DNA of 64,000 nt from positions 1 to 64,000 of the forward strand of contig NMUJ01000007.1 of NCBI GenBank assembly GCA_002256535.1, given 5' to 3'. The notes beneath the pieces are model-generated. The model searched no databases and had not been told where the DNA came from. It saw nothing but the letters and a program-made list of their open reading frames with translations. The DNA is from Caldifarciminota bacterium 4484_18 (GTDB taxonomy: Bacteria > Hydrothermota > UBA3073 > NMUJ01). Numbering within the stretch: position 1 is the stretch's first letter; each line of letters starts with the position of its first letter. The position numbers and the translations under genes are program-made. Shown here piece after piece: positions 38,340 through 48,156 of the stretch.

Positions 38340-38411
38340 AGCGGGCAACGGGATTCGAACCCGCGACCACCGGCTTGGGAAGCCGGCACTCTACCGCTGA
38401 GTTATGCCCGC
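38340..38411 (-). tRNA. tRNA-Gly (CCC)
   Basis: 72 nt: acceptor GCGGGCA/TGCCCGC, D arm AACTCAGCGGTAGAGT, anticodon stem CCGGC/GCCGG with loop TTCCCAA (anticodon CCC), T arm CGCGGGTTCGAATCCCG. No encoded CCA. First gene of the tRNA-Gly, tRNA-Val, thrS, infC, rpmI, rplT transcription unit. Confidence 0.96.
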
Positions 38412-38420
38412 TTCTTTGAT

Positions 38421-38448
38421 AAAATATCAACATGCTTGAACCCGTCAA
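38421..38448 (-). promoter_or_regulatory. Promoter of the tRNA-thrS-ribosomal protein unit
   Basis: On the minus strand TTGACG (38443-38448) and TATTTT (38421-38426) with a 16-base spacer. Transcription would start a few bases before the tRNA-Gly 5' end at 38411. A short inverted match (GCTTGA/TCAAGC at about 38434-38450) overlaps the -35. Confidence 0.6.
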
Positions 38449-38484
38449 GCAGCTATTTTTGCACTCTTAGCATCCAAATTGAAG

Positions 38485-38513
38485 TTGACAACGTTTACTT
38501 CACCCTAATTTTA
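38485..38513 (+). promoter_or_regulatory. Possible promoter of the glycosidase gene
   Basis: TTGACA at 38485-38490 with ATTTTA at 38508-38513 (17-base spacer) or TAATTT two bases earlier. The start codon at 38527 would then be within about 8 bases of the transcription start, and no ribosome-binding site is present. Confidence 0.45.
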
Positions 38514-38526
38514 AGGTATCTTAATA

Positions 38527-40338
38527 ATGATGGATAAACAAGCCCTTACCAAGTTTATCAAATCTGCCATACTACCGGGATGGTGTCATGGGCTACGTGG
38601 ATGGACAGTTACGGGGTTACCCAACCATAGCGAGAAAGTTCTACGTGGTGTTGATGGCTCAATTATGGCAACCACATGGAATTTCTATTTAAACTTCTGG
38701 TTATGGATAGACGACGAGCTGATCACACCGGAGACCCTACCTCTGAACAAAATTGAACATCATCTTGACAGTGGTCACTTACCTATATCGATATTTGAGT
38801 TCCATCATAAGGATATATTGATGCGTAACACCTTAACCGTAATCGATGGTGCCACCAATGGCATAGGTCTCATAAATGTAGATGTTGAAAACCTCTCCCC
38901 CACCCGACATAAAGTAGTATTGGGTTTAGTAGTACGTCCGTTTAGGGTTAACGAGCAGATGGGCGCTATTTCTCACCTCTCTTACGCCGATCGTATATTA
39001 TCGATCAATGATAAATTCCATATATTTGTAGAAGGTAACCCGCAGTTTGTTATAACTTCGTTGTTCGAAGGTAATGAACTATCACCCAAAGGTGACGATA
39101 AGGTACCCCAATTACTAAGTGGTGCCTTGATGTACAACCTAAGGATGGCACCAGGTGCCGGCAAACATATCAAATTTCGCTTCAATATCGACCCCATGGA
39201 CCGTCGCTCTGCCGTCACTCTGTTGCATAGGTTACCCATTTATTTACCCATAGATAAGGTACGTACGTACTGGAGGACATTACTTTACAGGACACGTTGG
39301 CATATACCAGCACCGTTACCTGATGCAATCTATGCATCGCTCGCTTACATTCTTATCAACATGGCCGATAACCAATTACGTCCCGGACTTACGTTTTACA
39401 ACTATTTCTGGTATCGTGACGCCGCATATATTGTGGCTGCCCTGTTACGCTATGGGTATGCAGATTTTGTGAAACGCACTTTACCAACTTTTATGGAAGG
39501 TCAATTACCTACTGGAGAGTTTCCCCCTATATTGGACGACAGGTTACGCCCTGTAAAACCCATCAAACGTCTAAAGGAATGGGATTCACAAGGTCAAGCC
39601 ATCTTCGCCATCGCTGAATACTATAGATTTACAGGTGATAAGGAAATGCTCAAAACTTACTATCCACACATCCAACGTGCTGCCGAATATATTTTAAAAC
39701 AGCGTACTCGTCGGCTCAAGGAACGTCTACGTAACACCCCTTACTATGGATTGTTACCACCGTCGTGGTCGGCGGAAGACCTCGGTTCTGACAAATGGCA
39801 TCATTACTGGGACGATTTCTGGTGTGTCATAGGGTTACGTGATGCTGCATTCATAAGCAGGATATTGGGCAAACAGGATAGCCACCGATACGAAGCTGCT
39901 GCATCGGAGCTACTTAACTCGGTCTTTAATTCCATACAGATACTTATAAGACGTAAAAAAATCAAATGGATACCGAATGGTCCAGAGGATTTGAACTCCT
40001 CATCAATGGCACGTGGTACATCACCATTATTGTGGCCTGGTAGGCTGGTGGATACTTCCAACACCTTAGTACGCGAATCGTTCGATTACTACTTCAAGAA
40101 GTGGATACAACCTTATGGTGGTGGATACTACCACCAGAAGCATTTTTGGCCATATGGGTTAGAATTGGCCACCTGCTATCTTATACTTAGGCAACCACAG
40201 CGTGCACATATGATATTAGATTGGTACCTACAGCATCAAACCGTACCCGGTACGTATGCATGGGCTGAGGTTATTGATGATATCAACCCATGGTGGTCGA
40301 GAATCTACCCACGTATTTTGGACAAATCGATGCCATAA
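38527..40338 (+). CDS. Glycoside hydrolase with (alpha/alpha)6 barrel, glycogen-debranching/GH15-like
   Basis: 603 residues. The first about 240 residues are beta-rich, and the rest is a helical barrel with YNYFWYRDAAYIVAALLRYG, LKEWDSQGQAIFAIAEYYRF, SAEDLGSDKWHHYWDDFWC and YHQKHFWPYGLELATCYLIL. The RDxA and EWDSQGQ segments resemble catalytic-groove motifs of amylo-alpha-1,6-glucosidase/glucoamylase-like enzymes. There is no signal peptide, so it is probably a cytosolic enzyme on storage or compatible-solute glucans. Exact specificity unknown. Confidence 0.7.
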   Translation: MMDKQALTKFIKSAILPGWCHGLRGWTVTGLPNHSEKVLRGVDGSIMATTWNFYLNFWLWIDDELITPETLPLNKIEHHLDSGHLPISIFEFHHKDILMRNTLTVIDGATNGIGLINVDVENLSPTRHKVVLGLVVRPFRVNEQMGAISHLSYADRILSINDKFHIFVEGNPQFVITSLFEGNELSPKGDDKVPQLLSGALMYNLRMAPGAGKHIKFRFNIDPMDRRSAVTLLHRLPIYLPIDKVRTYWRTLLYRTRWHIPAPLPDAIYASLAYILINMADNQLRPGLTFYNYFWYRDAAYIVAALLRYGYADFVKRTLPTFMEGQLPTGEFPPILDDRLRPVKPIKRLKEWDSQGQAIFAIAEYYRFTGDKEMLKTYYPHIQRAAEYILKQRTRRLKERLRNTPYYGLLPPSWSAEDLGSDKWHHYWDDFWCVIGLRDAAFISRILGKQDSHRYEAAASELLNSVFNSIQILIRRKKIKWIPNGPEDLNSSSMARGTSPLLWPGRLVDTSNTLVRESFDYYFKKWIQPYGGGYYHQKHFWPYGLELATCYLILRQPQRAHMILDWYLQHQTVPGTYAWAEVIDDINPWWSRIYPRILDKSMP

Positions 40339-40440
40339 TCTATGAACCCGCTACTCGATCAATAAAAATACGATCATCTATCCCATACGAAAAGTTTGAA
40401 CTTACCCGATCCGACCTTAAATTAGTACAATAGCAATATT

Positions 40441-41223
40441 GTGGATAGAAAAGCACTAATTTCAACATTACGTAAACTTGGCATAACTCCCACCAAACTC
40501 ATGGGGCAAACTTTCCTTTTGGATGAAACAATAGCCCAAAATATTGCCATCATTGCTGTGGTTACAAATAAGGTAGCCATTGAGGTAGGGCCAGGTCTTG
40601 GTATACTTACAAATTATTTGCTACCAAAAGTGGAACACCTGATATTGGTTGAACGTGATCCGTTGCTCGCTGGCTATCTTAAGCGTACCTTAACTGCATC
40701 TAACTATACGCTTATCACGGCTGATATATTGAAACAGCATATACCGCGTCTGTATAAAAAGGGTAAAGTAAAAATCGTTTCCAACTTACCTTACTCCATA
40801 ATTTCGCCATTCTTACGGTGGCTCATACATGAAAAGAACTATATTGAGGATGTTACGTTGATGTTACCCCAAGATGTGGTGGATAAATTGCTTGCCACCC
40901 CTGGTACCAAGAAATACTCTGCACTTACTGTAATATATGGAGTTTCGACTCATATAACACGATGTTTTGTTGTACCACCGCACGTGTTTTATCCACGACC
41001 AAAAATCTTCTCAGAGGTCATCAAGATAGAGTTCAACGAACTCGATCTACCACGGGGGTTCATAAAGTTTGTAGAACATGGGTTCACCGCACGTCGTAAG
41101 AAGCTCAAAAATATCTTCACACAATATAAGTTCGATAATTCCGGTGATAAACGGCCGGATCAACTCACCCCAGACGAATGGCTCACGATATACAGTAGAT
41201 TGAGTAGATATGATAACCACTAA
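40441..41223 (+). CDS. rsmA: 16S rRNA dimethyladenosine methyltransferase
   Basis: Dimethylates two adenines near the 3' end of 16S rRNA. 260 residues from a GTG start. GQTFLLDETIAQNI, SAM motif IEVGPGLGILTNYLL, catalytic NLPY (VSNLPYSIISPFL), and FYPRPKIFSEVI then FTARRKKLKNI. Complete. The GTG has no ribosome-binding site, and TACAAT sits ten bases before it, again suggesting a near-leaderless message. The stop overlaps the next gene by one base (TAATG). Confidence 0.93.
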   Translation: MDRKALISTLRKLGITPTKLMGQTFLLDETIAQNIAIIAVVTNKVAIEVGPGLGILTNYLLPKVEHLILVERDPLLAGYLKRTLTASNYTLITADILKQHIPRLYKKGKVKIVSNLPYSIISPFLRWLIHEKNYIEDVTLMLPQDVVDKLLATPGTKKYSALTVIYGVSTHITRCFVVPPHVFYPRPKIFSEVIKIEFNELDLPRGFIKFVEHGFTARRKKLKNIFTQYKFDNSGDKRPDQLTPDEWLTIYSRLSRYDNH

Positions 41224-43787
41224 TGGTGGTGTACCTTTTATTAGCGCTTAACCTGTGGCAACTGAAGGTGATCAAAACTACGCATTATAAGGTATTTTAT
41301 CCACCGGGTTACCACCAATCCGCCATCGAGCTCGCATATTATCTTGAATCCTATCACGATAGTGTGATCAACTTCATAGGCTACGATCCCGGTATAGTTT
41401 GTGTCGGTATACAGGATTTGGGATTGTTAACCACAGGGTTTGCTGACCCAATATCCAATCGCATCATGGTTATGGCATCCACACCGTTACCTTACAATTT
41501 CCATATTGGGTCGCTACGTAACTGGTGGCGTTTAGTAGGTATACATGAGTTCACCCATATATCGCATCTACGTATGGTGTATGGTTGGAACAGATTCCTG
41601 TATTATCTGTTTGGTGCAATAGCGTTACCAAATATGATATCACCCGGCTGGATAATAGAAGGTATTACAGTGTTTACTGAATCACAATATGTACCATACG
41701 AGGGTAGGCTAAACGATGGCCTTTATCATGATTATATGAAGGTGCTTGCATATCACGAGCGTGTACCATCGTTGGCTGAAATCACACATTATCCCTATGA
41801 ATTTCCATTAGACAACATCTACCTGTTCGGTGGTACACTCTTCGACTATATAGGTTATCGCTATGGTAAGCATACATTTAGAGAGTTTTTTAGATCTTAC
41901 TCAAGTAAAGCTTGCAGGGTACCAATATTACCCTACTTCGATCTCGACCGTATTGCAAGGTCCACATTTGGCAAAAGTTGGCCCGCTATATGGAGGGATT
42001 GGCGATCTTATTTACGAACATCGACGTACAAATTTAATGGTATTAGGCTTACCAATGATGGCTGGTATGTAGCATATCCAGTGATGAAGGATGGTAGGAT
42101 TTTCTACTTACGCAGATACGGATATAAAGATGCACCACTTCACACGAGGCAGGTTTGGACCCTAACTGCATATGAGATAAAAACTGGCCAAGAGAAATCG
42201 TTACTCACAAACCTACCATTTATGCCGCTACTCAGCGTAGAGGGTGATTCACTCTACTATGCAATCTACAAATTGCGTTTCGGCTACCCTAATACATATG
42301 ATGATAGTTGGGGTTACGAATCCGAAATATGGGTCTATAACCTACGTACAGGTGAACGTCATCCTGTTTTACAAGATGCGTTATGTTGCTTCACTGTAGA
42401 TGATGGCACCATCTACTATGTAAAGAATTGTGGCCACACGTGCGATATTTACAAATATGAAGGTGATCGTATCACCCACATATCACATCATAATGCGAAT
42501 ATTGGTGAACTCATTGCCACACCTACGGGATTGATCGTATCATACAAACGATATAACACCAGCTGGAATATTGGTATTTTGGACCAACAGACACATACCA
42601 TCAAACCATTGATAGCAACACCATGGGTTGAAAAATCACCCATCTTACAGGATAGCCTACTTTTCTATGTCGCTAATTATGGTAAAACCTACAGAATATA
42701 TGCGTATAGCCTTAACGGTGGTCACCTCTATAAGGTCTGTAATACGGGTGTAGCTTTGTATCCGGTACCACACGGTGATACACTTTATTACGTGAGCCTG
42801 TACCCAGAAGGGTTCGACTTGACAAAGGTTAAGCTCATCCTAATCAAATTAGGTACTTTATCTTCTCTATATTCTTTAGAAGAGGAAGCACCTCGGGTGC
42901 CATCCTTTAACAAGAGTGTGGTCATCCGAACTGGTTGCTTTGTCGAAAATTGCGTCCCATTGCTTATCCCACAGGTGAGGTTACCTATAGCATACCATAA
43001 CACGATAGCGGGTTGGAATATAGGGTTGCTCACATATAGTAGCGATGTTATGGGGTATTCAACATTACTCACGTATTGGGGCTACTCATTGAAAACACAT
43101 AAAGTAACCCCATATTTGGAACTATGGTTGATGCTACCCGTGCCTATCTCATGGACAGTAATATACGATGCCGGCTTAAGTGTGGAAGTGAACATCCCCT
43201 ATCATATGGCGCTTTCATCATTATGGCGGTATGGTAGCATAAGCTTATCTTATAATAATTATAATAAAGGTGTGGTAGGAGCAGAGTTACAGCTGGACTT
43301 TTCGAGTGGTATAAATTGTTATCGTTTCACAATAGGTAAACGTGGGGTAGATTATTGGGCTGATATCACCATACAGCGTCACTTCCCTACGCACAAAATA
43401 TGGGTACGACTTTCTCATGGATACGGTAGCCCAGATTTGTCTAAGATAAACATTGGTGGTTTACATCACTATTTTGCAGTAGAATGCGAGTTACCCCATA
43501 GGGTATTCAAACTACGTAAGGGATGGTGGAACCCCAACTTTTACATTGAGGATATATTTCTAATACCGTTTGGCTATTATGCACAAATAGGAGGCCATAC
43601 CTCACGCTGGATGTTGGGGCTCCTTGTATCACCTGAATTGGGGATATTGTATCAACCTCGAATTATAGCACCAACTTTCGGTATAGCCTATACGAGCGAA
43701 GCTAACTGGCAAACACTGTTTGAGATACGGGTGCCAGCTTTATCCAAAAGACCTAACCAACCGTATTATCGAGTATATCCACGGTAG
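41223..43787 (+). CDS. Exported zinc metallopeptidase (peptidase MA clan) with beta-propeller domain
   Basis: 854 residues. A hydrophobic start (VVYLLLALNLW) acts as a signal. The peptidase domain holds HEFTH (His108, Glu109, His112) and the downstream glutamate motif GWIIEGITVFTES of gluzincin-type enzymes. Residues about 275-580 form TolB-like propeller blades (GWYVAYPVMKDGRIFYLRR, TIYYVKNCGHTCDIYKY, DSLLFYVANYGKTYRIY), and the C-terminus is beta-barrel-like (GAELQLDFSSG, repeated aromatic strands). It may be anchored in the outer membrane by the barrel and act on surface proteins. Similar proteins occur in FCB-group bacteria. Confidence 0.75.
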   Translation: MVVYLLLALNLWQLKVIKTTHYKVFYPPGYHQSAIELAYYLESYHDSVINFIGYDPGIVCVGIQDLGLLTTGFADPISNRIMVMASTPLPYNFHIGSLRNWWRLVGIHEFTHISHLRMVYGWNRFLYYLFGAIALPNMISPGWIIEGITVFTESQYVPYEGRLNDGLYHDYMKVLAYHERVPSLAEITHYPYEFPLDNIYLFGGTLFDYIGYRYGKHTFREFFRSYSSKACRVPILPYFDLDRIARSTFGKSWPAIWRDWRSYLRTSTYKFNGIRLTNDGWYVAYPVMKDGRIFYLRRYGYKDAPLHTRQVWTLTAYEIKTGQEKSLLTNLPFMPLLSVEGDSLYYAIYKLRFGYPNTYDDSWGYESEIWVYNLRTGERHPVLQDALCCFTVDDGTIYYVKNCGHTCDIYKYEGDRITHISHHNANIGELIATPTGLIVSYKRYNTSWNIGILDQQTHTIKPLIATPWVEKSPILQDSLLFYVANYGKTYRIYAYSLNGGHLYKVCNTGVALYPVPHGDTLYYVSLYPEGFDLTKVKLILIKLGTLSSLYSLEEEAPRVPSFNKSVVIRTGCFVENCVPLLIPQVRLPIAYHNTIAGWNIGLLTYSSDVMGYSTLLTYWGYSLKTHKVTPYLELWLMLPVPISWTVIYDAGLSVEVNIPYHMALSSLWRYGSISLSYNNYNKGVVGAELQLDFSSGINCYRFTIGKRGVDYWADITIQRHFPTHKIWVRLSHGYGSPDLSKINIGGLHHYFAVECELPHRVFKLRKGWWNPNFYIEDIFLIPFGYYAQIGGHTSRWMLGLLVSPELGILYQPRIIAPTFGIAYTSEANWQTLFEIRVPALSKRPNQPYYRVYPR

Positions 43788-44351
43788 ACTAATAACGAAC
43801 CAACCAATGGGCCTATGTAATGCTATACAGCTCAACCCATATGTCTTATCACATAGTTTCACACCTAAGGGTACCATAACCGTGCCAGCCATCGCAAACA
43901 TTGTACCCTGCACCCCTATGTAGTTTATCACCTGCGGAAGCCCACCCACCCAATGTGGATGTTGAACCAGATAGGTTATAGTCAAGCTGAACGTTATCGC
44001 CGATAGGTAACCAGTGGAGAAACCCACAACTACAGGATAGTAGTTACGTGAGCTATGCCTACGCCATAAAATACGTGATATATCGTAGCTCACCCCTATA
44101 AGGAAAATTGCTACCATATGACATGCATAGAATGGGTGGTTCATAAACTTGAACAACATAGCGATTGCAGAGATGATCGCACCTGAACCTATCGGTAATC
44201 TCATACTTACACCAAGCAATAGAAGTGCACCTGCTGTGAGATATACTGAGGATTTCGGTATATGGTATCCATAGAGCCACCCACCAACCGCAAATTCGTA
44301 GATACCCCACAAGGTTGCACACACTAAAAGTGTGAAAATGTGGCATCGCAT
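43740..44351 (-). CDS. Integral membrane protein of unknown function
   Basis: About 203 residues with six hydrophobic helices. ATLWGIYEFAVGGWLYG, SAIAMLFKFMNHPFYACHM and GVQGTMFAMAGTVMVPLG are the most distinctive parts. There is no recognised family; the size recalls ECF substrate-binding or CbiM-type components, but no partner gene is seen. The ATG at 44351 is chosen (a GTG precedes it by one codon). A TTGACA/TATTAA promoter ends about 8 bases before it, so the message is probably leaderless. It overlaps the convergent metallopeptidase gene by 48 bases. Confidence 0.55.
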   Translation of the reverse strand: MRCHIFTLLVCATLWGIYEFAVGGWLYGYHIPKSSVYLTAGALLLLGVSMRLPIGSGAIISAIAMLFKFMNHPFYACHMVAIFLIGVSYDISRILWRRHSSRNYYPVVVGFSTGYLSAITFSLTITYLVQHPHWVGGLPQVINYIGVQGTMFAMAGTVMVPLGVKLCDKTYGLSCIALHRPIGWFVISLPWIYSIIRLVRSFG

Positions 44352-44358
44352 CACTTAG

Positions 44359-44386
44359 TTAATATGGGAAGATCCGTCTTTGTCAA
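44359..44386 (-). promoter_or_regulatory. Promoter of the membrane-protein gene, leaderless type
   Basis: On the minus strand TTGACA (44381-44386), 16-base spacer, TATTAA (44359-44364). The start codon (44351) lies just where transcription would begin. Confidence 0.6.
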
Positions 44387-44415
44387 GCTCACTAAGCCCA
44401 CCACAGATTATAGGG

Positions 44416-44443
44416 TTGTCATTTCTCAACCAGCGCTTATTAT
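44416..44443 (+). promoter_or_regulatory. Promoter of the TPR lipoprotein-talC-purB unit
   Basis: TTGTCA (44416-44421), 16-base spacer, TATTAT (44438-44443) followed by AAA. It lies back to back with the leftward promoter at 44359-44386, with 29 bases between the two -35 elements. Unlike that one, it leaves a leader of about 40 bases with an AAGGAG site before the ATG at 44492. Confidence 0.55.
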
Positions 44444-44491
44444 AAAAGGATGGTTGGCAAGGATTCATCCATGTTAGAAAAAGGAGCCAAA

Positions 44492-45655
44492 ATGCGTGTA
44501 TGGTGGATATTAAGCTTATCCTTTATTATAGCATGTGCGACAGTACCACCAGAGGAGACGAAACCACCTACACCTCCCACCGCACCTGAGGAAGCGGCAC
44601 GTCCCAGTAAGGCCACATTATATTTCTCGTTTGGTTACGACTACTATCAGAAGAAAATGTACCCAGATGCAGTCAAGAATTTCGCCAAAGCTATAGAAGA
44701 AAGTACGTCCTATGTATCAGCATATGTGATGTTGGCCAGATCCTACACCAATATGGGTGAATTTGCGAAAGCCGAATCTGTCTATTTTGCACTACTGGAG
44801 GCTGTACCTGGTGAGCTCAAAGCTTACTATGGGTTGGGTAAACTTCACACTATAATGGGGGATTACGGACGTGCTATCGAGTATTACAATAAAGCGATTG
44901 AGCTCAACCCTTCCTATGGTGAAGCCTATTATGGGTTGGGTTATGCGTATGAAAAATTGGGTAATACCGAGAAAGCACTCGAATATTATCAAAAAACATT
45001 AGAATGTGAACCCAACCTCGCAGGCGTTAAATACAGGATGGCGAAGATCTACGAAGCACTCTCCGAATACGATAAGGTGGTGGAAATGTTAGCATCGCTG
45101 GTAGAGGAACATCCAGAGGATATCGATTCACGTAAGTTGCTTGCCGATGCATATATAGAATTGGAGCAGTTTGATAAGGCCTTACCGCATATGCAATTTC
45201 TGCATGAGAGATTTACGGATAATCTCGAATATTGTGTGAAGCTCGCACGCTGCTACGAAGGTACCGCTAACTATGAAGCTGCACGTAACCTATATCTAAC
45301 CGCTATAGAGAAAGATTCCACTTATGCGCCAGCTTATTACCAGCTTATACGTATGGATATAAAGATAAAGGCATTTGGGGAAGCTGAAAGATATATAGGA
45401 ATAGCTAAAGCACATGGCATTAAAACACCTATAATATTTGCACTTGAGGGTGACCTTTTCCGCGAACGTGGTGACTCGGCTTACAAACAGAAAAGATTAC
45501 GTGAAGCGCTCGACCTCTATAGGCGTTCGAGATCGATATTCACTAATGTAGTGAATATGGGCGACCCTGACTGGGCTGAATATGCACGTAAGAATATCGA
45601 TGTACTCAATAAGAAGATAAAGCGTACGGAAGATGAAATCTGGTGGGAGCAGTAA
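44492..45655 (+). CDS. TPR-repeat lipoprotein
   Basis: 387 residues from the ATG at 44492, set by AAGGAG eight bases upstream and by the signal [15 protein letters not shown] with lipobox IIAC. A proline/glutamate-rich spacer ([16 protein letters not shown]) is followed by seven or more tetratricopeptide repeats (for example [33 protein letters not shown]). A membrane-anchored scaffold is likely. It stands before metabolic genes, with no clear link to the pilus locus further on. Confidence 0.82.
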   Translation: MRVWWILSLSFIIACATVPPEETKPPTPPTAPEEAARPSKATLYFSFGYDYYQKKMYPDAVKNFAKAIEESTSYVSAYVMLARSYTNMGEFAKAESVYFALLEAVPGELKAYYGLGKLHTIMGDYGRAIEYYNKAIELNPSYGEAYYGLGYAYEKLGNTEKALEYYQKTLECEPNLAGVKYRMAKIYEALSEYDKVVEMLASLVEEHPEDIDSRKLLADAYIELEQFDKALPHMQFLHERFTDNLEYCVKLARCYEGTANYEAARNLYLTAIEKDSTYAPAYYQLIRMDIKIKAFGEAERYIGIAKAHGIKTPIIFALEGDLFRERGDSAYKQKRLREALDLYRRSRSIFTNVVNMGDPDWAEYARKNIDVLNKKIKRTEDEIWWEQ

Positions 45656-46323
45656 TGCAGATATTCCTCGATACTGCCAACCTTGACGAGATTCGTAAAG
45701 GGGTAGAGTGGGGTATCGTGGATGGTGTAACCACAAACCCTACCCTATTAGCGAGGGAGATAAAACGCACCAGTAGAAAGAAAGAGGATATACTCTATGA
45801 GATTTGTGAGCTGGTCAACGGCCCTGTAAGTGCAGAAGGTGTATCACTCGATTTTGACGGCATGGTTAGGGATGCAAAATACCTATCCTCCATACATCCC
45901 AACATCATCGTGAAGATACCTGTGACAACCACCGGTGTACGTGCAATCCGCAAGCTACATGAACTCAACATAAAGGTGAACGCCACCTTAGTGTTCTCAC
46001 CCAACCAAGCCATACTTGCAGCTAAGGCGGGTGCCAATTTTGTGAGCCCATTCATAGGGCGGCTTGATGACATAGGTGACGCCGGTATGCGTATAGTTGA
46101 ACAGATTGTCACTATATTCGAGAATTACAGATTTATCAGTAAGGTGATTGTCGCTTCAGTACGTCACCCGATGCATGTGGTAGAGGCTGCTCTTATAGGT
46201 GCAGATATTGTGACGATGCCGTTCAATGTGCTCGAGAAGATGTTCAGACATCAGCTTACAGATGTGGGGATAGAGCGGTTTATCAAGGATTGGGAAGAAG
46301 CCGCCCGTATATTGGGTGAATGA
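45655..46323 (+). CDS. tal: Transaldolase, TalC/Fsa-like small type
   Basis: 222 residues, complete. [54 protein letters not shown] with the Schiff-base lysine (near 87), [20 protein letters not shown] and [13 protein letters not shown]. It moves dihydroxyacetone units between sugar phosphates in the pentose phosphate pathway. The start overlaps the lipoprotein stop (TAATG) and the stop overlaps purB by 4 bases. Confidence 0.93.
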   Translation: MQIFLDTANLDEIRKGVEWGIVDGVTTNPTLLAREIKRTSRKKEDILYEICELVNGPVSAEGVSLDFDGMVRDAKYLSSIHPNIIVKIPVTTTGVRAIRKLHELNIKVNATLVFSPNQAILAAKAGANFVSPFIGRLDDIGDAGMRIVEQIVTIFENYRFISKVIVASVRHPMHVVEAALIGADIVTMPFNVLEKMFRHQLTDVGIERFIKDWEEAARILGE

Positions 46324-47315
46324 TAGAACGTTACACGTTACCACCGTTTGATAAGCTATGGAGTTTGGAAAACAAGTATAATGTTTGGCTAAAAGTGGAG
46401 CTTGCCTTTCTCGAGGCACGTGCAGAGCTGGGTGAAGTCGATCGTGATACCGTAGAGCTGATAAAGGAACGTGCAAAATTTGACATCCAGGAGATTGCGA
46501 AAATCGAACGTCAGGTGCAACACGATGTTATAGCGTTTCTCACAAATGTAGCCTCCTATGTAGGTGAACCTGCAAAAGAGCTACATTATGGGTTAACATC
46601 GTACGATATGGTCGATACTGCACTTGCAATCCTTATGCTGGAAGCGGGTGAAGCCATCCGATCTGCATTAGAGGAGTTACTGGAGAGTTTGAAGAAGAAA
46701 GCACTAATGGCGACATCACTTGAAAAGATAGCAACTGAGTTACGTCAGCTACAACGTACGGAGATACATGAGGTGGAGGAGCTCTTCGGTACACGCCAGA
46801 AGGGGTCATCCGCCATGCCGCATAAGAAGAACCCCATCCTAAGTGAACGTATGTGTGGGTTAGCACGTATCGTACGTAGCCACATAATGGCAGCCTTACA
46901 GAATATGGTGTTGTGGAACGAACGTGACATATCGAACTCATGTGTTGAACGGATAATTTTACCTGAAAGTACCACATTGGTATACTATATGCTCAAGAAA
47001 ACAAAAGACAATATCGATAACTTACGAATTCTGCGTGACAATATGGAGCGTAACTTAGAATTAACGAAGGGTGTGATATTTTCGGAAGCTGTCATGTTGG
47101 CACTCATAAAGAAAGGGCTCACCCGCCAATCCGCATATGATATGGTGCAACGTGCCGCTTTTAGGAGCTACGAAACTGGTAAGCATTTCAAGCATGTGTT
47201 GATGGAGGATACTAACATACGTGAATATTTGGACGAAAACGAGATCGATTCACTGTTCGATCTTCAACATTACTTCCGTCATATAGATGCAATCTACAAG
47301 AAGGTGTTGGGTTGA
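46320..47315 (+). CDS. purB: Adenylosuccinate lyase with large in-frame deletion
   Basis: Purine enzyme that splits fumarate from SAICAR and adenylosuccinate. 331 residues against about 430. [31 protein letters not shown] and [15 protein letters not shown] are normal, as is [17 protein letters not shown], the mobile loop with the catalytic Ser. ESLKKKAL is joined directly to [19 protein letters not shown], so about 100 residues are gone, including the GRTHGxxAxP histidine motif. The shared Ala-Leu codons GCACTA at about 46703-46708 fit both flanks, which explains why the frame is kept. The enzyme should be inactive as written. Confidence 0.9.
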   Translation: MIERYTLPPFDKLWSLENKYNVWLKVELAFLEARAELGEVDRDTVELIKERAKFDIQEIAKIERQVQHDVIAFLTNVASYVGEPAKELHYGLTSYDMVDTALAILMLEAGEAIRSALEELLESLKKKALMATSLEKIATELRQLQRTEIHEVEELFGTRQKGSSAMPHKKNPILSERMCGLARIVRSHIMAALQNMVLWNERDISNSCVERIILPESTTLVYYMLKKTKDNIDNLRILRDNMERNLELTKGVIFSEAVMLALIKKGLTRQSAYDMVQRAAFRSYETGKHFKHVLMEDTNIREYLDENEIDSLFDLQHYFRHIDAIYKKVLG

Positions 47316-48156
47316 TCATCTCAAGTGCTGGCGTATACATAACGCAATAATAGGGGTAGCTACAGTATTCGTAGCTGCTTATATTGCAAAATTTCCATGG
47401 AACTCGATAAACCCATATCTGGCTGCTATATTCACATTTTTGGCAATAAGTGCTACCAATCTTATGAACGATGCACGTGATGTAGATATCGATCGCATTG
47501 TTCATCCCACACGCCCGATACCACAGGGTAAGGTTACACGTGCGGCTGCACTCACTGAGAGCCTTATATTATGGATTTGTGCACTTGCAGTGGCATGGTT
47601 TATATCGTTCAATTTCTACGTCATAGCTATTATAACGTTGTTACTTGTGGTGCTATATAATTTCTACTTACGTAGGTATGGGGTGGCGGGTAACTTTATA
47701 GTAGCAATAACGGGCGGGTTGCCCTTCATATATGGGGGGTTGAGTGTAGATAACCCAAAATTTGTGCTACCTTTTTACCTGTTAGCGGTAGCACTACACC
47801 TGGCACGTGAATTGATGAAGGATGGTGAAGACATAGAAGGTGATCGTGCTGCTGGTATCAAAAGTCTACCCATAATTTCAACAAAGTTAACCCTTGTGAT
47901 TATAGGTATCGGTATAGCAGGCTTCATAGTGATGTCAATCTTCATATTCTTTAAGGTATTTCATACACATTACTTTTTGATATCAATATTGCCACTGGAT
48001 GCACTGTTATGCCTCGTATACTATCGGCTTATACGATCTCCGGTTACCATAGTGTTTAAGATAGCTCAACGTACCACCAAACTGGTGATGTTGCTCACAC
48101 TGAGTGCATTGTACATCGGTAAGCTATCCACCATGAGATATGTACTTACACGTTAA
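47287..48156 (+). CDS. UbiA-family prenyltransferase
   Basis: 289 residues with about eight to nine hydrophobic helices. The prenyl-diphosphate-binding motif is NLMNDARDVDIDRIVHPTRP (NDxxDxxxD type), with a second motif RELMKDGEDIEGDRAAGIKS. The text resembles digeranylgeranylglyceryl-phosphate synthase-like UbiA proteins. The acceptor (quinone, haem or glycerol phosphate) is not certain. The start is unclear: the only in-frame ATG overlaps purB by 29 bases, and its first residues (QSTRRCWVD) are unlike the family, so a nearby base error is possible. Confidence 0.8.
   Translation: MQSTRRCWVDHLKCWRIHNAIIGVATVFVAAYIAKFPWNSINPYLAAIFTFLAISATNLMNDARDVDIDRIVHPTRPIPQGKVTRAAALTESLILWICALAVAWFISFNFYVIAIITLLLVVLYNFYLRRYGVAGNFIVAITGGLPFIYGGLSVDNPKFVLPFYLLAVALHLARELMKDGEDIEGDRAAGIKSLPIISTKLTLVIIGIGIAGFIVMSIFIFFKVFHTHYFLISILPLDALLCLVYYRLIRSPVTIVFKIAQRTTKLVMLLTLSALYIGKLSTMRYVLTR

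Noticed and set aside
47287..47345. A deletion at the ubiA start like those in other genes.
   Set aside because: The odd N-terminus could equally be a one-base error or a real start inside purB; no missing family block can be shown.
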